A stretch of DNA of 64,000 nt from Leifsonia xyli subsp. cynodontis DSM 46306 (GTDB lineage Bacteria > Actinomycetota > Actinomycetes > Actinomycetales > Microbacteriaceae), in NCBI RefSeq assembly GCF_000470775.1, contig NC_022438.1:2418001-2482000 (forward strand), read 5' to 3'. The translations under genes were made by a program, and so were the position numbers. The notes below the pieces were generated by a model that saw only the letters and a program-made list of their open reading frames with translations, was not told the origin of the DNA and did not search any database. Positions 10,840-21,100 of the stretch are shown here, piece by piece. The first letter of the stretch is position 1, and each line of letters starts with the position of its first letter.

Positions 10840-11813
10840 AGCTTCTCCTCCTTCAGCATCGTGCGGACGTAGATCACGGTGATCACCAGCAGGACCAGGG
10901 TCAGGAGCACCGCGATGGCGGAGCCGAACCCGTAGCGGTTCTGGCCGAACGACTCCACGTACGACCACACGCCGAGGTTCAGCACCTGGCGGTTCGAGCC
11001 CGAGCCGCCCGGCATGAGGTAGACCTGCGCGAACACTTTGAAGTCCCAGATGGTCGACAGGATGATGACCACCGCGAACACCTGCTTGAGCGAGGGGACG
11101 ACGATCGAGAAGAATCGGCGGACAGGTCCCGCGCCGTCCATCTCCGCTGCCTCCAGCGTCTCTTTCGGCACACCGAGAAGTCCCGCGAGAACGGTGATCG
11201 CCACGAAGGGGAACCCGTGATGGACGATGTTCAGCAGCACGATCGCATAGAAGCTGATCGGGTTGGTGAACCAGTTGAAGGACTCGTCCATGAGTCCCAG
11301 GTTCTTGAGCGTCTGGTTGACGATGCCGTTGTCGGCGTCGAAGATCCAGACATAGGTGCCCGTCACAGCGGGCATCGCCCAGACCACCATGATGGCGCTG
11401 CCCACGACGGTGCGTCAGACCGGGCCGAGGTTGGCCATGAGCACGGCGACGAGGGTGCCGAGCGCCACGGTCCCCGCGACCGAGAGGATCGCCAAAACGA
11501 CGGTGTTCGGCAGCGCGACCGTCCACAGCGTGGCGTTGCCGAAGACCTCGGCGTAGTTGGCGAAGCCGACGAAGTTCGTCTTGCCGCTGACGATCTCGCG
11601 AAGGCCGTAGTCCTGCAGCGAGATCAGCACCACACGGGCGAGCGGCCACAGGAGCAGCACCGCCAGCACGGCAAGGGCGGGAGCCAGCAGAAGCCACGGC
11701 CGGCTCACGCTCAGGAAGCTGCGGCTCCGCTTCGGGCCGGCGCCGGGGGCGACCGGCCACCGGCCGCGCGCTGTGCGCGCGGCCGGTGTCTCGGGACGAA
11801 CGTCGACGGTCAT
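10836..11813 (-). pseudogene. ABC sugar transporter permease (MalF type) with in-frame stop
   Basis: MalF-like permease of about 325 codons starting at ATG 11813. The N-terminal half contains the first membrane segments and ANYAEVFGN, and the C-terminal half the EAA loop (PKETLEAAEMDGAGPVRRF). A TGA at 11415-11417 interrupts it after ANLGPV, while the downstream sequence (RTVVGSAIMVVWAMP) continues in the same frame. A single CGA-to-TGA change is the simplest explanation. The family has no selenoproteins, so readthrough is not expected. The 3' part has no good ribosome site. Starts 4 bp after the solute-binding-protein stop. Confidence 0.82.
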
Positions 11814-11817
11814 CGTC

Positions 11818-13108
11818 CTACTTGCTGTTCAGCAGATCGGTCATCTCCTTGGCGGCGTCCGACGTGGCCTGATCGACCGTCTTCTGCCCGGAGAGGATCG
11901 CCTGGATCATCGTGTTGGTCGTCTGCTTGGCCTGGACCTTGCCGAAGTTCGGGCTGACCGGCAGCGAGGCGCCGCCGTCGACCATCTGCGTGGCGAAGGG
12001 CTTCACCAGCGGGTCGTCCGTCTTCATGGTCTCCTTGACCAGCGAGTTGAGGCCGGAGAAGTAGCCGATCTGCTCGGTCCACTTCTTCTCGAACGTCCCG
12101 GTGGTCATCATCTTGATGAACGCCCAGGCGAGATCCTTGTTCTCCGCCGACTCGAACATCGACAGGTGGGAGCCGCCGAGCACCGACGGGCTGATGCCGC
12201 TCTCCTTGCCCGGGATCGGCACCGCGCCGATCTTGCCGACGAGGTCCGGCGCGTTCTTGGCCACGGTTGCCGGGGTCCATGAGCCCTGGATCGACATGGC
12301 GGACCTTGCCCTTGTTGAAGTTGTCGATGACGTCGGTCTCCTTCCAGGTGGTCGCACCCGCCGAGGAGAAGCCGTACTTGGTGGCCAGGTCCGTGTAGAA
12401 CTGGATGCCCTCGCGCGACTTCGCGGAGTCGAGCCCGGAGGTCCACTTGCCGCTCTTCTCGGTGGCGACCTGACCGCCGGCGCCCCACACCCACGGGTAC
12501 ACGCCGAACTCGGCGTTGCCCGGGACCACGAACGGCATCATGTCCGGTTTGGCGGCCTTGATCTTCTCGGCGGCGGCGACGATGTCGTCCCAGGTCTTCG
12601 GCGCCTCGAGGCCGAGCTCCTGGAAGACGTCGGTGCGGTAGACGATCGAGCGGACTCCGGCGTACCACGGCATCCCGTAGAGCTCTCCGTCGTAGGTGCC
12701 CGACTCCTTGAGGCCCTTCACCAGGTCGGACTCGAGACCGTCTTTCTTCACGTGGTCGCCGATCGGGGCGAGGGCGCCGGCGTCGGCGAACTCGGCCGTC
12801 CAGGTCGTTCCGGTCTCGGCCACGTCCGGGGTGGTGCCACCGGCGATGGAGGTGATGAAGCGGTCGTGCGCATCGGCCTACTGGACGAACTGCACATCGA
12901 GCGTGGCGCCGGTCTCCTTCTTGAACTCGTCGCCGACCTCCTTGAAGAAAGAGGTGGATTCAGGGTTGGTGCCCTGCATGATCCACACGGTGAGCTTCTG
13001 GCCCTTCGCGTCGATCGGGCCCCCATCGCCGCTGTCGCCGCTGGAGCAGGCGGTGAGCCCGAGCACGGCGACGGTGAGTGCGGCGATGGAGAGATAGCGC
13101 TTCTTCAT
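11818..13108 (-). pseudogene. ABC transporter sugar-binding lipoprotein (family 1), nonsense + frameshift
   Basis: First gene of the amino-sugar operon. ATG 13108 has an AAGGAGGAG ribosome site about 10 bases upstream, and the product starts with a lipoprotein signal peptide (lipobox LTAC). It then carries a family 1 solute-binding fold (TVWIMQGTNPES, ELYGMPWYAGVRSIVYR, WGAGGQ, GSWTPA). Two lesions are visible. TAG at 12878-12880 falls in QFVQ-stop-ADAHDRF, where TGG for Trp is the likely ancestor. One extra C near 12295-12305 shifts the frame after NFNKGKV, and the rest (AMSIQGSW to LLNSK) reads in a different frame. The binding protein cannot be made whole, so the uptake system is dead. Substrate is inferred from neighbours, not from binding residues. 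Confidence 0.88.
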
Positions 13109-13524
13109 GGTGCTGTCTCCTCCTTGAAACGGAAATAGTGATCGCAGAACGTGTCCGCTTCTGAAACTATCCTTCATAATTGGTGTCGAGTTTGCAAGTT
13201 TGTTCCACCGTCATGCATGCATTTACTGACGCTCGAAAAGAGACGCATTCAGTGAGTGACGAGCGCCCGGTGCAACTGCGCCCGCTTGCCACTGCCGCAG
13301 GGACGTCGCTGCCGGCCGACTCGGCTCCTCGGCGGCAGCGAACCCCATCCGGTCGCCCGCACCGGAACAACGACGGGGAACGGCATGGCCCGGCGGTCCC
13401 CGGCCCGCCACCGCTCTGGCGAAAGTGCGCACCGAATCGGCGATCAGCGCTTGCCCCGCTGCGGTCGGTCCACCGCATCCCCAGCCAGCACAAACCGGCG
13501 CGGAGGGACCGCTTGCCTGACAGG
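13109..13524. other. Intergenic region upstream of the amino-sugar operon
   Basis: 416 bases between the solute-binding-protein start and the transporter stop. The part next to the lipoprotein gene (13109-13200) is AT-richer and must hold the operon promoter; on the minus strand a TTGCAA hexamer and two copies of GTTTCA are present, but no convincing -10 could be fixed. From 13250 a plus-strand GTG frame (VSDERPVQLRPL) opens. It soon becomes an ordinary antisense frame of the transporter, and I do not recognise it. No RNA gene is seen. Confidence 0.35.
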
Positions 13525-15009
13525 TCAGCGCACCCCGCGCATCATCCGCAGCACCCACGGGCTCAGCGCCGCGAGCACCACCCCGATCGCGACCCCCACC
13601 GCGCCGATCATCCCGAAGTAGACGACCTCGGTCTCCGGCGAGTACTTCTTCGCCAGCTCGCCCGCCATCGCGGTCCCGAGCGACACCGAGAGGAAGTACA
13701 GCGCCACCATCTGCGTCTGGTACGCCTGCGGAGCCAGCTTCGTCGAGGCCGAGAGGCCGACCGGCGAGATCAGCAGTTCCGCGATCGTGAACACCAGCAG
13801 GATGCCGACCAGCGCGAGCAGCGGCGTGCTGTTCTTCCCGCCGCCGGCCCAGATGATGAACAGCCAGAACGCGAGGCCCATCACCACCGTCCCGGCCGCG
13901 AACTTGATCGGCGTCGACGGCTGTTTGGCGCCCCACTTCGTCCAGATCGCCGCGAACACTCCGGACAGGACGACGATGAAGATCGGATTGATCGACTGCA
14001 CCCAGGAGACCGGGAAGGTCCAGCCGAAGAGGTTGCGGTCCAGGCGCTCGTCCGAGTAGATCGTCACCACGGTGAACTGCTGCTGGTACAGCGTCCAGAA
14101 CGCCGCGTTCGTGACGAAAAGGGGGATGAAGGCCACGATCCGGCTGCGCTCCTCGCCACTCAGCAACTTCGAGCTCAGGATCACGGCGAAGTACGCGATC
14201 GTGGCGAGGATCACGACGACGATCACGCACAGCGCGAGGTTCTCCGCGGTGATGACCCCGGTCAGCACCAGCACCAGGATGAGGATCACACCCGCGAGGC
14301 CGACCCCGGCCACGAGGGGGTAGCGCTTCGCGGGCAGCGGGTTCGGCACTTCGCGCGCCTGATCGGGCAGCCGCTTCCGGCCGAGCGAGTACTGGAAAAG
14401 CCCGATCGCCATCCCGACCGCCGCCAGACCGAAACCCCAGTGGAACCCGAGCTTCGACTGGAGCAGCCCGGTCAGCAGCGGTCCGAGCAGACCGCCCAGG
14501 TTGATGCCGAGGTAGAAGATCGAGAAGCCCGCATCGCGCCGCGAATCGCCCTCGTCGTAGAGGGAGCCGACGATCCGCGTCGCATTCGCCTTCAGACCGC
14601 CGCTTCCGACCGAGACGAACAGCAGACCGACGATCACGCCCGCGATGCCCGGCAGCACCGCGAGGGCGAGGTGCCCCGCCATGATGACGACCGCGCTCCA
14701 GAAGAGCACCCGCTCCGAGCCGAACAACCGATCCGCGAGCCACGCCCCCAGGATGGTCGACAGGTAGACGGCTCCACCGTAGGCCCCCACCACGCCCGCC
14801 GCCGTCGGCCGGTCGATTCCGAGCCCGCCATTCTCGACCGAGTAGTAGAGGTAGATGAGCAGGATGCCCTGCATCCCGTAGAACGAGAACCGCTCCCACA
14901 ACTCCACCCCGAAGACGTTGGCAAGCGCCCGAGGCTGCCCGAAGAACCCGTGGCCGAGGGGCTCCCGAGTCTTCGCCAGAGAACTGTCACCGTTGCTGGT
15001 AGTGCCCAT
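13525..15009 (-). CDS. POT/PTR2-family proton-dependent oligopeptide transporter
   Basis: 494-residue membrane protein that imports di- and tripeptides with protons. The signature ELWERFSFYGMQGILLIYLYY is split here as ELWERFSFYGM followed by QGILLIYL. The FYLGINLGGLLGPLLTGLLQ block of the PTR2 family is also present, as are about 14 hydrophobic segments. ATG 15009 gives a typical short N-terminus before the first helix. An in-frame extension upstream is Arg/Gly-rich and unlike the family. Divergent from an Lrp/AsnC regulator with about 230 bp between, which may control it in response to amino acids. Confidence 0.88.
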   Translation of the reverse strand: MGTTSNGDSSLAKTREPLGHGFFGQPRALANVFGVELWERFSFYGMQGILLIYLYYSVENGGLGIDRPTAAGVVGAYGGAVYLSTILGAWLADRLFGSERVLFWSAVVIMAGHLALAVLPGIAGVIVGLLFVSVGSGGLKANATRIVGSLYDEGDSRRDAGFSIFYLGINLGGLLGPLLTGLLQSKLGFHWGFGLAAVGMAIGLFQYSLGRKRLPDQAREVPNPLPAKRYPLVAGVGLAGVILILVLVLTGVITAENLALCVIVVVILATIAYFAVILSSKLLSGEERSRIVAFIPLFVTNAAFWTLYQQQFTVVTIYSDERLDRNLFGWTFPVSWVQSINPIFIVVLSGVFAAIWTKWGAKQPSTPIKFAAGTVVMGLAFWLFIIWAGGGKNSTPLLALVGILLVFTIAELLISPVGLSASTKLAPQAYQTQMVALYFLSVSLGTAMAGELAKKYSPETEVVYFGMIGAVGVAIGVVLAALSPWVLRMMRGVR

Positions 15010-15241
15010 GCTGCAATACTCCCACCCCGGCAGCCCAACGTGAATTCCGGAAGCCGCGCGCTCGCGTGCTAATCTGCGCGCGTCTCGCCCGGGCCGGTCG
15101 CTCCTTCCCGAGGAGAGACCGAGCGGATCAGCCCCCCAGTGCAGCAGCGCCAGGCTCGCAATCGAGCGAATCCACGCCCATCTACGCATGATTCACGCGT
15201 GAAACACGCAGCCATGCAATGATCCACCGTAGGCTTCCCCC

Positions 15242-15679
15242 GTGGACAACCTCGATCGCAGCATCCTCGACCTGCTCCGCCAGAATTCCCGCGCCGGGTA
15301 CAGCGCTCTCGGTGAGATCGTGGGCCTGTCCGCGTCCGCGGTCAAGCGCCGCGTGGATCGCCTCGTCGCGGACGGAGTCATCCGCGGCTTCACGATCCAG
15401 GTCGACCCCGCCCTCGACGGAATGAGCACCGAGGCCTATGTGGAGCTCTTCCGCCGGGGCACGGTCTCACCCGAGGAACTGCTGCGCATTCTGTCGGCCG
15501 TGCCGGAGGTCGTAGACGCCGGAACCGTCACCGGGAGCGCAGACGCGATCGTTCACATCCGCTCGCGCGACATCCCGAGTCTGGAGGCCGCGCTCGAGAA
15601 GGTGCGCCGAGCCTCGAATGTGGACCACACGCGCAGCGCGATCGTGCTCTCGCGCCTGATCGACCGCGGAACCGGCTGA
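15242..15679 (+). CDS. Lrp/AsnC-family transcriptional regulator
   Basis: 145 residues, GTG start. N-terminal winged helix-turn-helix (LDRSILDLLRQNSRAGYSAL, then LSASAVKRRVDRLVADGVI) and a C-terminal RAM ligand domain (VVDAGTVTGSADAIVHIRS). Slightly short but complete for the family. Such proteins sense amino acids and commonly act on the divergent gene, here the peptide transporter. The 250 bases downstream, up to the response regulator, contain no gene I can support. Confidence 0.85.
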   Translation: MDNLDRSILDLLRQNSRAGYSALGEIVGLSASAVKRRVDRLVADGVIRGFTIQVDPALDGMSTEAYVELFRRGTVSPEELLRILSAVPEVVDAGTVTGSADAIVHIRSRDIPSLEAALEKVRRASNVDHTRSAIVLSRLIDRGTG

Positions 15680-15929
15680 GCCCCAGACCTCGCCCGACCG
15701 GCGGAACGACCCCCTCGGGCGTCGACACGGGACCGCGCCGCCTCTCCGGGACAGCCCTGCCGACGCTGCCGGGAGCGAGCGGATGCGCTCGAACAGGTCG
15801 CCGCTCTCGGGTCGCTGAGGCCGTTGTCGAGCCATCCTGATCCTTGTTCTGCGAGAACATTCAGCGGACACCCAGCTCTCAGCGCCTCGCACGGAGCGCC
15901 GCCACGGGCAAGAGTGGCACGATGGGCGC

Positions 15930-16667
15930 ATGAAGCTGCTCGTTGTCGAAGACGATCCGGATATGGGAGGGCTTGTCCAGCGCGGTCTGGCCGCGGAAGG
16001 CTACGACGTCACCCTGATGACCAACGGCGTGGACGCGCTCATCGCGCTGCGCGACGACACCTACTCGGCCGCCGCCATCGACGTGATGCTCCCCGGTATG
16101 AGCGGGTTCGAGCTGTGCCGGCACATCCGCGATTCCGGCACGGCCATGCCCATCCTTCTGCTCACCGCCCGCGACGCGATCGAAGACCGTGTTCACGGCC
16201 TGGACTCGGGAGCGGACGACTACCTCACCAAGCCCTTCGCGTTCGCCGAGCTCGCCGCCCGGGTCCGCGCGCTGCTGCGCCGGGAGCCCACCGGGATGCG
16301 ACCCCAGATCATCGTCGGCCGTCTCACGATCGACTCCCACGAACACCAGGCGCTCGTCTCCGGCCACGAGATGCCGCTCAGCCGCCGCGAGTTCACCTTG
16401 CTGCGCCTCTTCGCGACCAACCCGGACAAGACGCTCTCCCGCACGGACATCCTCGAGTCGGTCTGGGGGACGACGGAGAACATCGGCACCAACGTCATCG
16501 ACCAGTACGTCTCGTATCTGCGGAAGAAGCTGGATGTCGCAGGCGCGGGCCTGTCGATCGTCACAGAGCGGGGGCGCGGCTACCGCCTGGACGCGAAGAA
16601 CGCGCTGGAACCGAAGCCGTCCGGCGGGAGCGCGGCCGGGGCCGCCCCGGAGGCCGCGGCTCCGTGA
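15930..16667 (+). CDS. OmpR-family response regulator
   Basis: 245 residues. Receiver domain with the acidic pair (VVEDDPDM, Asp8/Asp9), phosphoacceptor Asp51 in AAIDVMLPG, Thr79 and Lys101 in TKPF. A linker is followed by an OmpR/PhoB winged helix (LSRREFTLLRLFATNPDKTL, then SYLRKKLD and TERGRGYRL). A Gly/Ala-rich tail of about 25 residues follows. Its stop overlaps the kinase start (GTGA), so the two are translationally coupled. The signal and target genes are not evident from neighbours. Confidence 0.92.
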   Translation: MKLLVVEDDPDMGGLVQRGLAAEGYDVTLMTNGVDALIALRDDTYSAAAIDVMLPGMSGFELCRHIRDSGTAMPILLLTARDAIEDRVHGLDSGADDYLTKPFAFAELAARVRALLRREPTGMRPQIIVGRLTIDSHEHQALVSGHEMPLSRREFTLLRLFATNPDKTLSRTDILESVWGTTENIGTNVIDQYVSYLRKKLDVAGAGLSIVTERGRGYRLDAKNALEPKPSGGSAAGAAPEAAAP

Positions 16668-18097
16668 CCTGGCTTCGGCGGCTGTCGATCACCGCACGGA
16701 TCACGATCGGCAGCCTCATCGTCGCTGCCCTGTTCGGCCTGGCGGCGGTCGTCGTGATCCGAGTGGGCGTCTCCTCCATCCTCCACAACGCGACCGTCAC
16801 CCTTCTCACCAACGACATCAGCGGGCCCGAGGCGTCCGTGCAGAAGAATCCCGATGGACCGTTCAATCTGCCCGGTGGCGGCCAGGAGCTCGCGGTGGTC
16901 GGCTCCGACGGCCAGCTGCTCGAGACGACACTCCCCTCCGCGATGGCGTCCCGCGTCCCGCAATTGCTGGGTCTCGGGGACGACCCGACCACCGTGCAGA
17001 TCAGGGACGACCAGTACCTCGTCCTCGTCCGGAGCGTCCAGACACCGGCCGGAGCCCTGCACATCATCGCCGCGCGCAACGATGAGACGACGGCCCTCAT
17101 CCTGGACCGCCTCACCCTGGCGCTACTCGTCGGCGCGGGCATCGTGGTCCTCGGTTTCGGGGCCGCCTCCTGGCTGCTCACCCGCACTGCGCTCCGGCCG
17201 GTGAGCAGGATGCGCGAGCAGGCCGAGCGCATCGCCGGCTCCGAACGCGCGGGCAGGGACGAGTCGGCCGGCCTCCTCAGCGTCGGCCCCGCACGCGACG
17301 AGCTCTCCGAGCTCGCCACGACGCTGAACGATCTCATCCGCCGGCTGCGCGCCTCCGCCGAACGCGAGCGCCAGATGGTCTCCGACGCCAGTCACGAGCT
17401 CCGAACCCCCCTCGCCGTCCTCCGTGGACGTCTGGAGCTCGCGGAGCTGGATGCCGGCGACCCGGACGCTTTATTGGCCGACATCCGCTCCTCCCACGCC
17501 ACCGCGATCCGTCTCGGCCAGCTCGCCAACAACCTGCTGGAGCTTTCTCGCATCGAGGCGGGCCCAGCGAAGGGCCGCATCGGCTGGCGCACCCTCGTGG
17601 ACGAGCTGACCGACGCGATCGACCGCGCGCGCCTCCTCGTCAGCAGCGACGAGGACTCCGGCGACATCTCCGTGGACTTCTCCTACGATCCCCGGCGCCG
17701 ACCCGGCCCCTCGGCCCGCATCGCCCTTTCTCCCACGGACTTCGGCCGCATCCTCGACAATCTGCTCGGCAACGCCATCACCGCCATCCGCGCCATGCCT
17801 GCCGACCGCCGCCCCGGTGAGGCCATCGTCACCGCCGACCTCACTGTCGCCGAGGATTTCGCCCTCCTCACAGTCCGCGACACGGGCCCCGGCATGCCCG
17901 CGGAGTTCATTCCGGTCGCCCTCGACCGCTTCACCCGCGCCGACGACGCCCGCACCTCCCAGTCCGGGACGGGCGGCGGGCTCGGGCTCGCCATCGTCTC
18001 CGCCCTCGCCGCCGCGGCCGAAGGCTCGGTGCGCCTCAAGAACGCGGATGACGGGGGCCTGGTGGTCGTCGTGCGGCTGCCGCTGGTGACGGAATAG
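16664..18097 (+). CDS. Sensor histidine kinase
   Basis: 477 residues. Transmembrane segments at about 15-33 and 148-172 flank an extracytoplasmic sensor region of roughly 110 residues. A HAMP domain follows (TALRPVSRMREQAERI). The dimerisation helix has phosphoacceptor His244 in DASHELRTPL, and the ATPase domain shows the N box (LDNLLGNAI), G1 (DTGPGM) and G2 (GGGLGLAI). Begins at GTG 16664, overlapping the response-regulator stop. Its stop lies 13 bp from the convergent PutA-type gene end. The sensor domain shows no family I recognise. Confidence 0.92.
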   Translation: MTWLRRLSITARITIGSLIVAALFGLAAVVVIRVGVSSILHNATVTLLTNDISGPEASVQKNPDGPFNLPGGGQELAVVGSDGQLLETTLPSAMASRVPQLLGLGDDPTTVQIRDDQYLVLVRSVQTPAGALHIIAARNDETTALILDRLTLALLVGAGIVVLGFGAASWLLTRTALRPVSRMREQAERIAGSERAGRDESAGLLSVGPARDELSELATTLNDLIRRLRASAERERQMVSDASHELRTPLAVLRGRLELAELDAGDPDALLADIRSSHATAIRLGQLANNLLELSRIEAGPAKGRIGWRTLVDELTDAIDRARLLVSSDEDSGDISVDFSYDPRRRPGPSARIALSPTDFGRILDNLLGNAITAIRAMPADRRPGEAIVTADLTVAEDFALLTVRDTGPGMPAEFIPVALDRFTRADDARTSQSGTGGGLGLAIVSALAAAAEGSVRLKNADDGGLVVVVRLPLVTE

Positions 18098-18109
18098 GGT
18101 CCCCGCCGG

Positions 18110-21100
18110 TCAGATGACCTCCTCTGTCGACCGCGTCGGATTCCCGAACCGGTGGTTGGTGATCGAGATGGCCTGCTCGTGCAGGAAAGGCAGCACCTCG
18201 ACTCGCCCCGAGGGTGTGACCGAGCCGGAATAGACCGCGACATCCGGGCTGCCGCTGAGCGCCACGGCCAGTTCCACCGGGTCGCCGCCGATCAGCCGGA
18301 TGCGGTGGTCCGGAATGCGCTGCGCACGCACCCGTGAGAGCCAGTGCGCGTCGGACTCGACCACGACCTCCACTTCCCGTTCACGGAGCAGTTGCGCCGT
18401 CCCCCTCGGCAGTTTCACGCTCGTGCTGACCGAGAACCGTGAGCGGGCCACCGTCGCGGACGCCATCACACGAAGCAGTTCCGGTAGAGACGCGCCCTCC
18501 GACAACCGAACCGTCACCGGGACCGGGCGGTAGCGGAAGAGATTCCTCTCGACTCCGAGCCCGGAGACATCTCTCACCTGGTGGTACTCCGTCGCCATCG
18601 CGATCGCGTCGCTCAGCGCGGACCGCCGCACGAGGTCGAATGCGGGATAGCCCATCGACGACTGACCCGATTCGATCAGGTCGGTCACCCGCTGTTCCAG
18701 GCCACGCAGGTGCAGGCTGGAACTCGACTGGCCGAGCTCCGGTTCGCAGCTTCCGAGCCCGATCAGGTAATTCGGGCCTCCCGCTTTCGTTCCCGCACCG
18801 ACCGAGGAGCGCTTCCACCCGCCGAACGGCTGCCGCCGGACGATCGCCCCGGTGATCCCGCGGTTGACGTACAGGTTGCCCGCCTCGACGGTGTCGAGCC
18901 ACTGCGCGAGTTCCTCGGAGTCGAGCGAGTGCAGACCGGCCGTGAGCCCGTACTCGATCGCGTTCTGAAAGCGCACCGCCTCCTCGAGGGTCCTGGCCGT
19001 CATGATCCCGAGCACCGGCCCGAAGAACTCGGTGAGGTGGAAGTACGATCCCGGCTGGACGCCAGTCCGGATGCCGGGCGACCACAGCCTGCCGCTGTCG
19101 TCCAGCTGTCTCGGCTGAACGAGCCAGCCCTCGTCCGCACCGAGCGTGGTGAGCGCGTGCAGGAGCTTGCCGCTCGCCGGTTCGATCAGCGGGCCCATCT
19201 GGCTCGTCGGGTCCTGCGGGTAACCGACCCGCATGCTGGTGGCCGCATCCACGAGCTGGTTTCGGAACCGCTCGGACTTCGCGACCGATCCCACCAGGAT
19301 GACGAGGCTCGCGGACGAGCACTTCTGCCCGGCGTGCCCGAAGGCGCTCTTCACGATGTCCGACACGGCGAGGTCGTAGTCCGCACTCGGCGTGACGATG
19401 ATCGCGTTCTTCCCGCTCGTCTCCGCCAGCAGCGGGAGATCCGGACGCCAGGAACGGAACAGTTTGGCCGTCTCGTACGATCCGGTGAGGATGACCCGAT
19501 CGACCCGGGCGTCGGCCACGAGCTGCTGCCCGAGCTCGTCTTCCCCGATGTCCACAAGGACCAGCAGTTCCCGGGGAACGCCCGCCTCCCACAGTGCCTC
19601 GACCATCACCGCGCCGCTGCGCTTCGCCTGCGGCGCGGGTTTGACGATCACCCCGCTGCCTGCGGCGAGCGCCGCGAGGACTCCGCCCGCTGGGATGGCG
19701 ACCGGGAAGTTCCAGGGCGGGACGACCACCGTGAGCTGCGACGGAACGAACCGCGCCCCCTGGATGCTGTCGAGCTCGCGCGCGAGGGTCGCGTAATAGT
19801 GAGCGAAGTCCACCGCCTCGCTCACCTCGGGATCAGCCTCCGCGATGGTCTTGCCGGTCTCGGCCGCCATCACTTCGATCAGGCGGTCCCGGTTGGCTTC
19901 CAGCGCGTGCCCGGCCCGATCGAGGAGGCCCGCGCGCTCCTTACCGCTGCGAGCACCCCACGCGGCCCCTGCCGCGCGCACGCTTTCGAGAAGCCCGTCC
20001 AGCGTCGCCGGATCGCTGACAGCCGCACTCGCGATCGCCGCGACCCCGAGCTCACTCGCCCCGGCCCGGCTCAGGATGCGGCGGCCCCACGCCCGGTTGG
20101 CTGCGAGCGACGGATCGGTGTCAGCGGCGTTCTCGAACCCCGAGCGCCCCTCGTCTCGGCTGCTCCGCTCCCCGACGGCGCCGTCAGCGAACTCCAGACC
20201 CCCGCTCGACCCGCGGGTGAGGCCGAGCACCATGCTCGTCAGGCCCTCGTCCGCCGCACCCGGCACCGGATCGTCCGCCGACGGCCGCGTGAAGGCGGCC
20301 GCCGTCGACTCCTCCCACTCCCGGGTGCGATCCTGTATGCGGTTCGGAAGCGGCGCCGCTTCATGCGACAGGGCATCCGCCTCGAACTCCGCCACCGAGG
20401 CGAGGAAGCGCTGCCGCTCACGCTCGAACAGCTCGGGGTCCGACCCGAGCTCGAACACCGCCGACATGAAGTTCTCCGGGCTCGCGTTCTCTTCCAGCCG
20501 GCGGATGAGGTACGAGATCGCGACATCGAACTCGTCCGGATTGACCACCGGCGTGTACAGCAGCAGCTCTCCGACCGTCCGCTTCACGGCCTCCGCCTGA
20601 GCCGTCGCCATCCCGAGCAGCATCTCGACGTCGATCCGCTCGGCGACCCCGCGCCGAGCGGCGAGCAGCCACGCGAAGGCGACGTCGAACAGATTGTGTC
20701 CGGCGACGCCGATCTTCACGGCATCGGTGCGCTCCGGCGTCAGCGCCCAATCGAGCACACGCTTGTAGTTCGCGTCGGTGGCCTGCTTGCTGCCGTATGT
20801 GGCCAGCGGCCAGCCGTGGATCGCGGCGTCCACCCGCTCCATCGCCAGGTTCGCGCCCTTCACGACCCGCACCTTGATCGGAGCACCGCCCGCGACCCGT
20901 CGTTCGGTCGCCCATTCCGTGAGCCGCTGAAGCGCGTCGAGCGCATCCGGGAGGTAGGTCTGAAGCACGATCCCCGCTTCCAAACGGAGGAACTCCGGCT
21001 TGCTCAGGACGCCGGTGAACACCGCCATCGTGAGATCGAGATCGCGATATTCCTCCATGTCGAGGTTGATGAACTTCGGCGTCGGCGATGACGCGGCCAG

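Noticed and set aside
11415..11417. TGA as selenocysteine in the permease
   Set aside because: No SECIS-like hairpin was noticed, and sugar permeases are not selenoproteins. A nonsense mutation is simpler.
13180..15072. 630-codon plus-strand open frame opposite the POT transporter
   Set aside because: Extremely Arg/Glu/Asp/His-rich shadow. Membrane-segment pattern and family motifs are on the minus strand.
15680..15929. Small minus-strand gene between the Lrp-type and response-regulator genes
   Set aside because: Arg/Ser/Pro-rich frames without ribosome site or family pattern.
18581..21091. 836-codon plus-strand open frame opposite putA
   Set aside because: Shadow of a conserved, intact 1216-residue enzyme.
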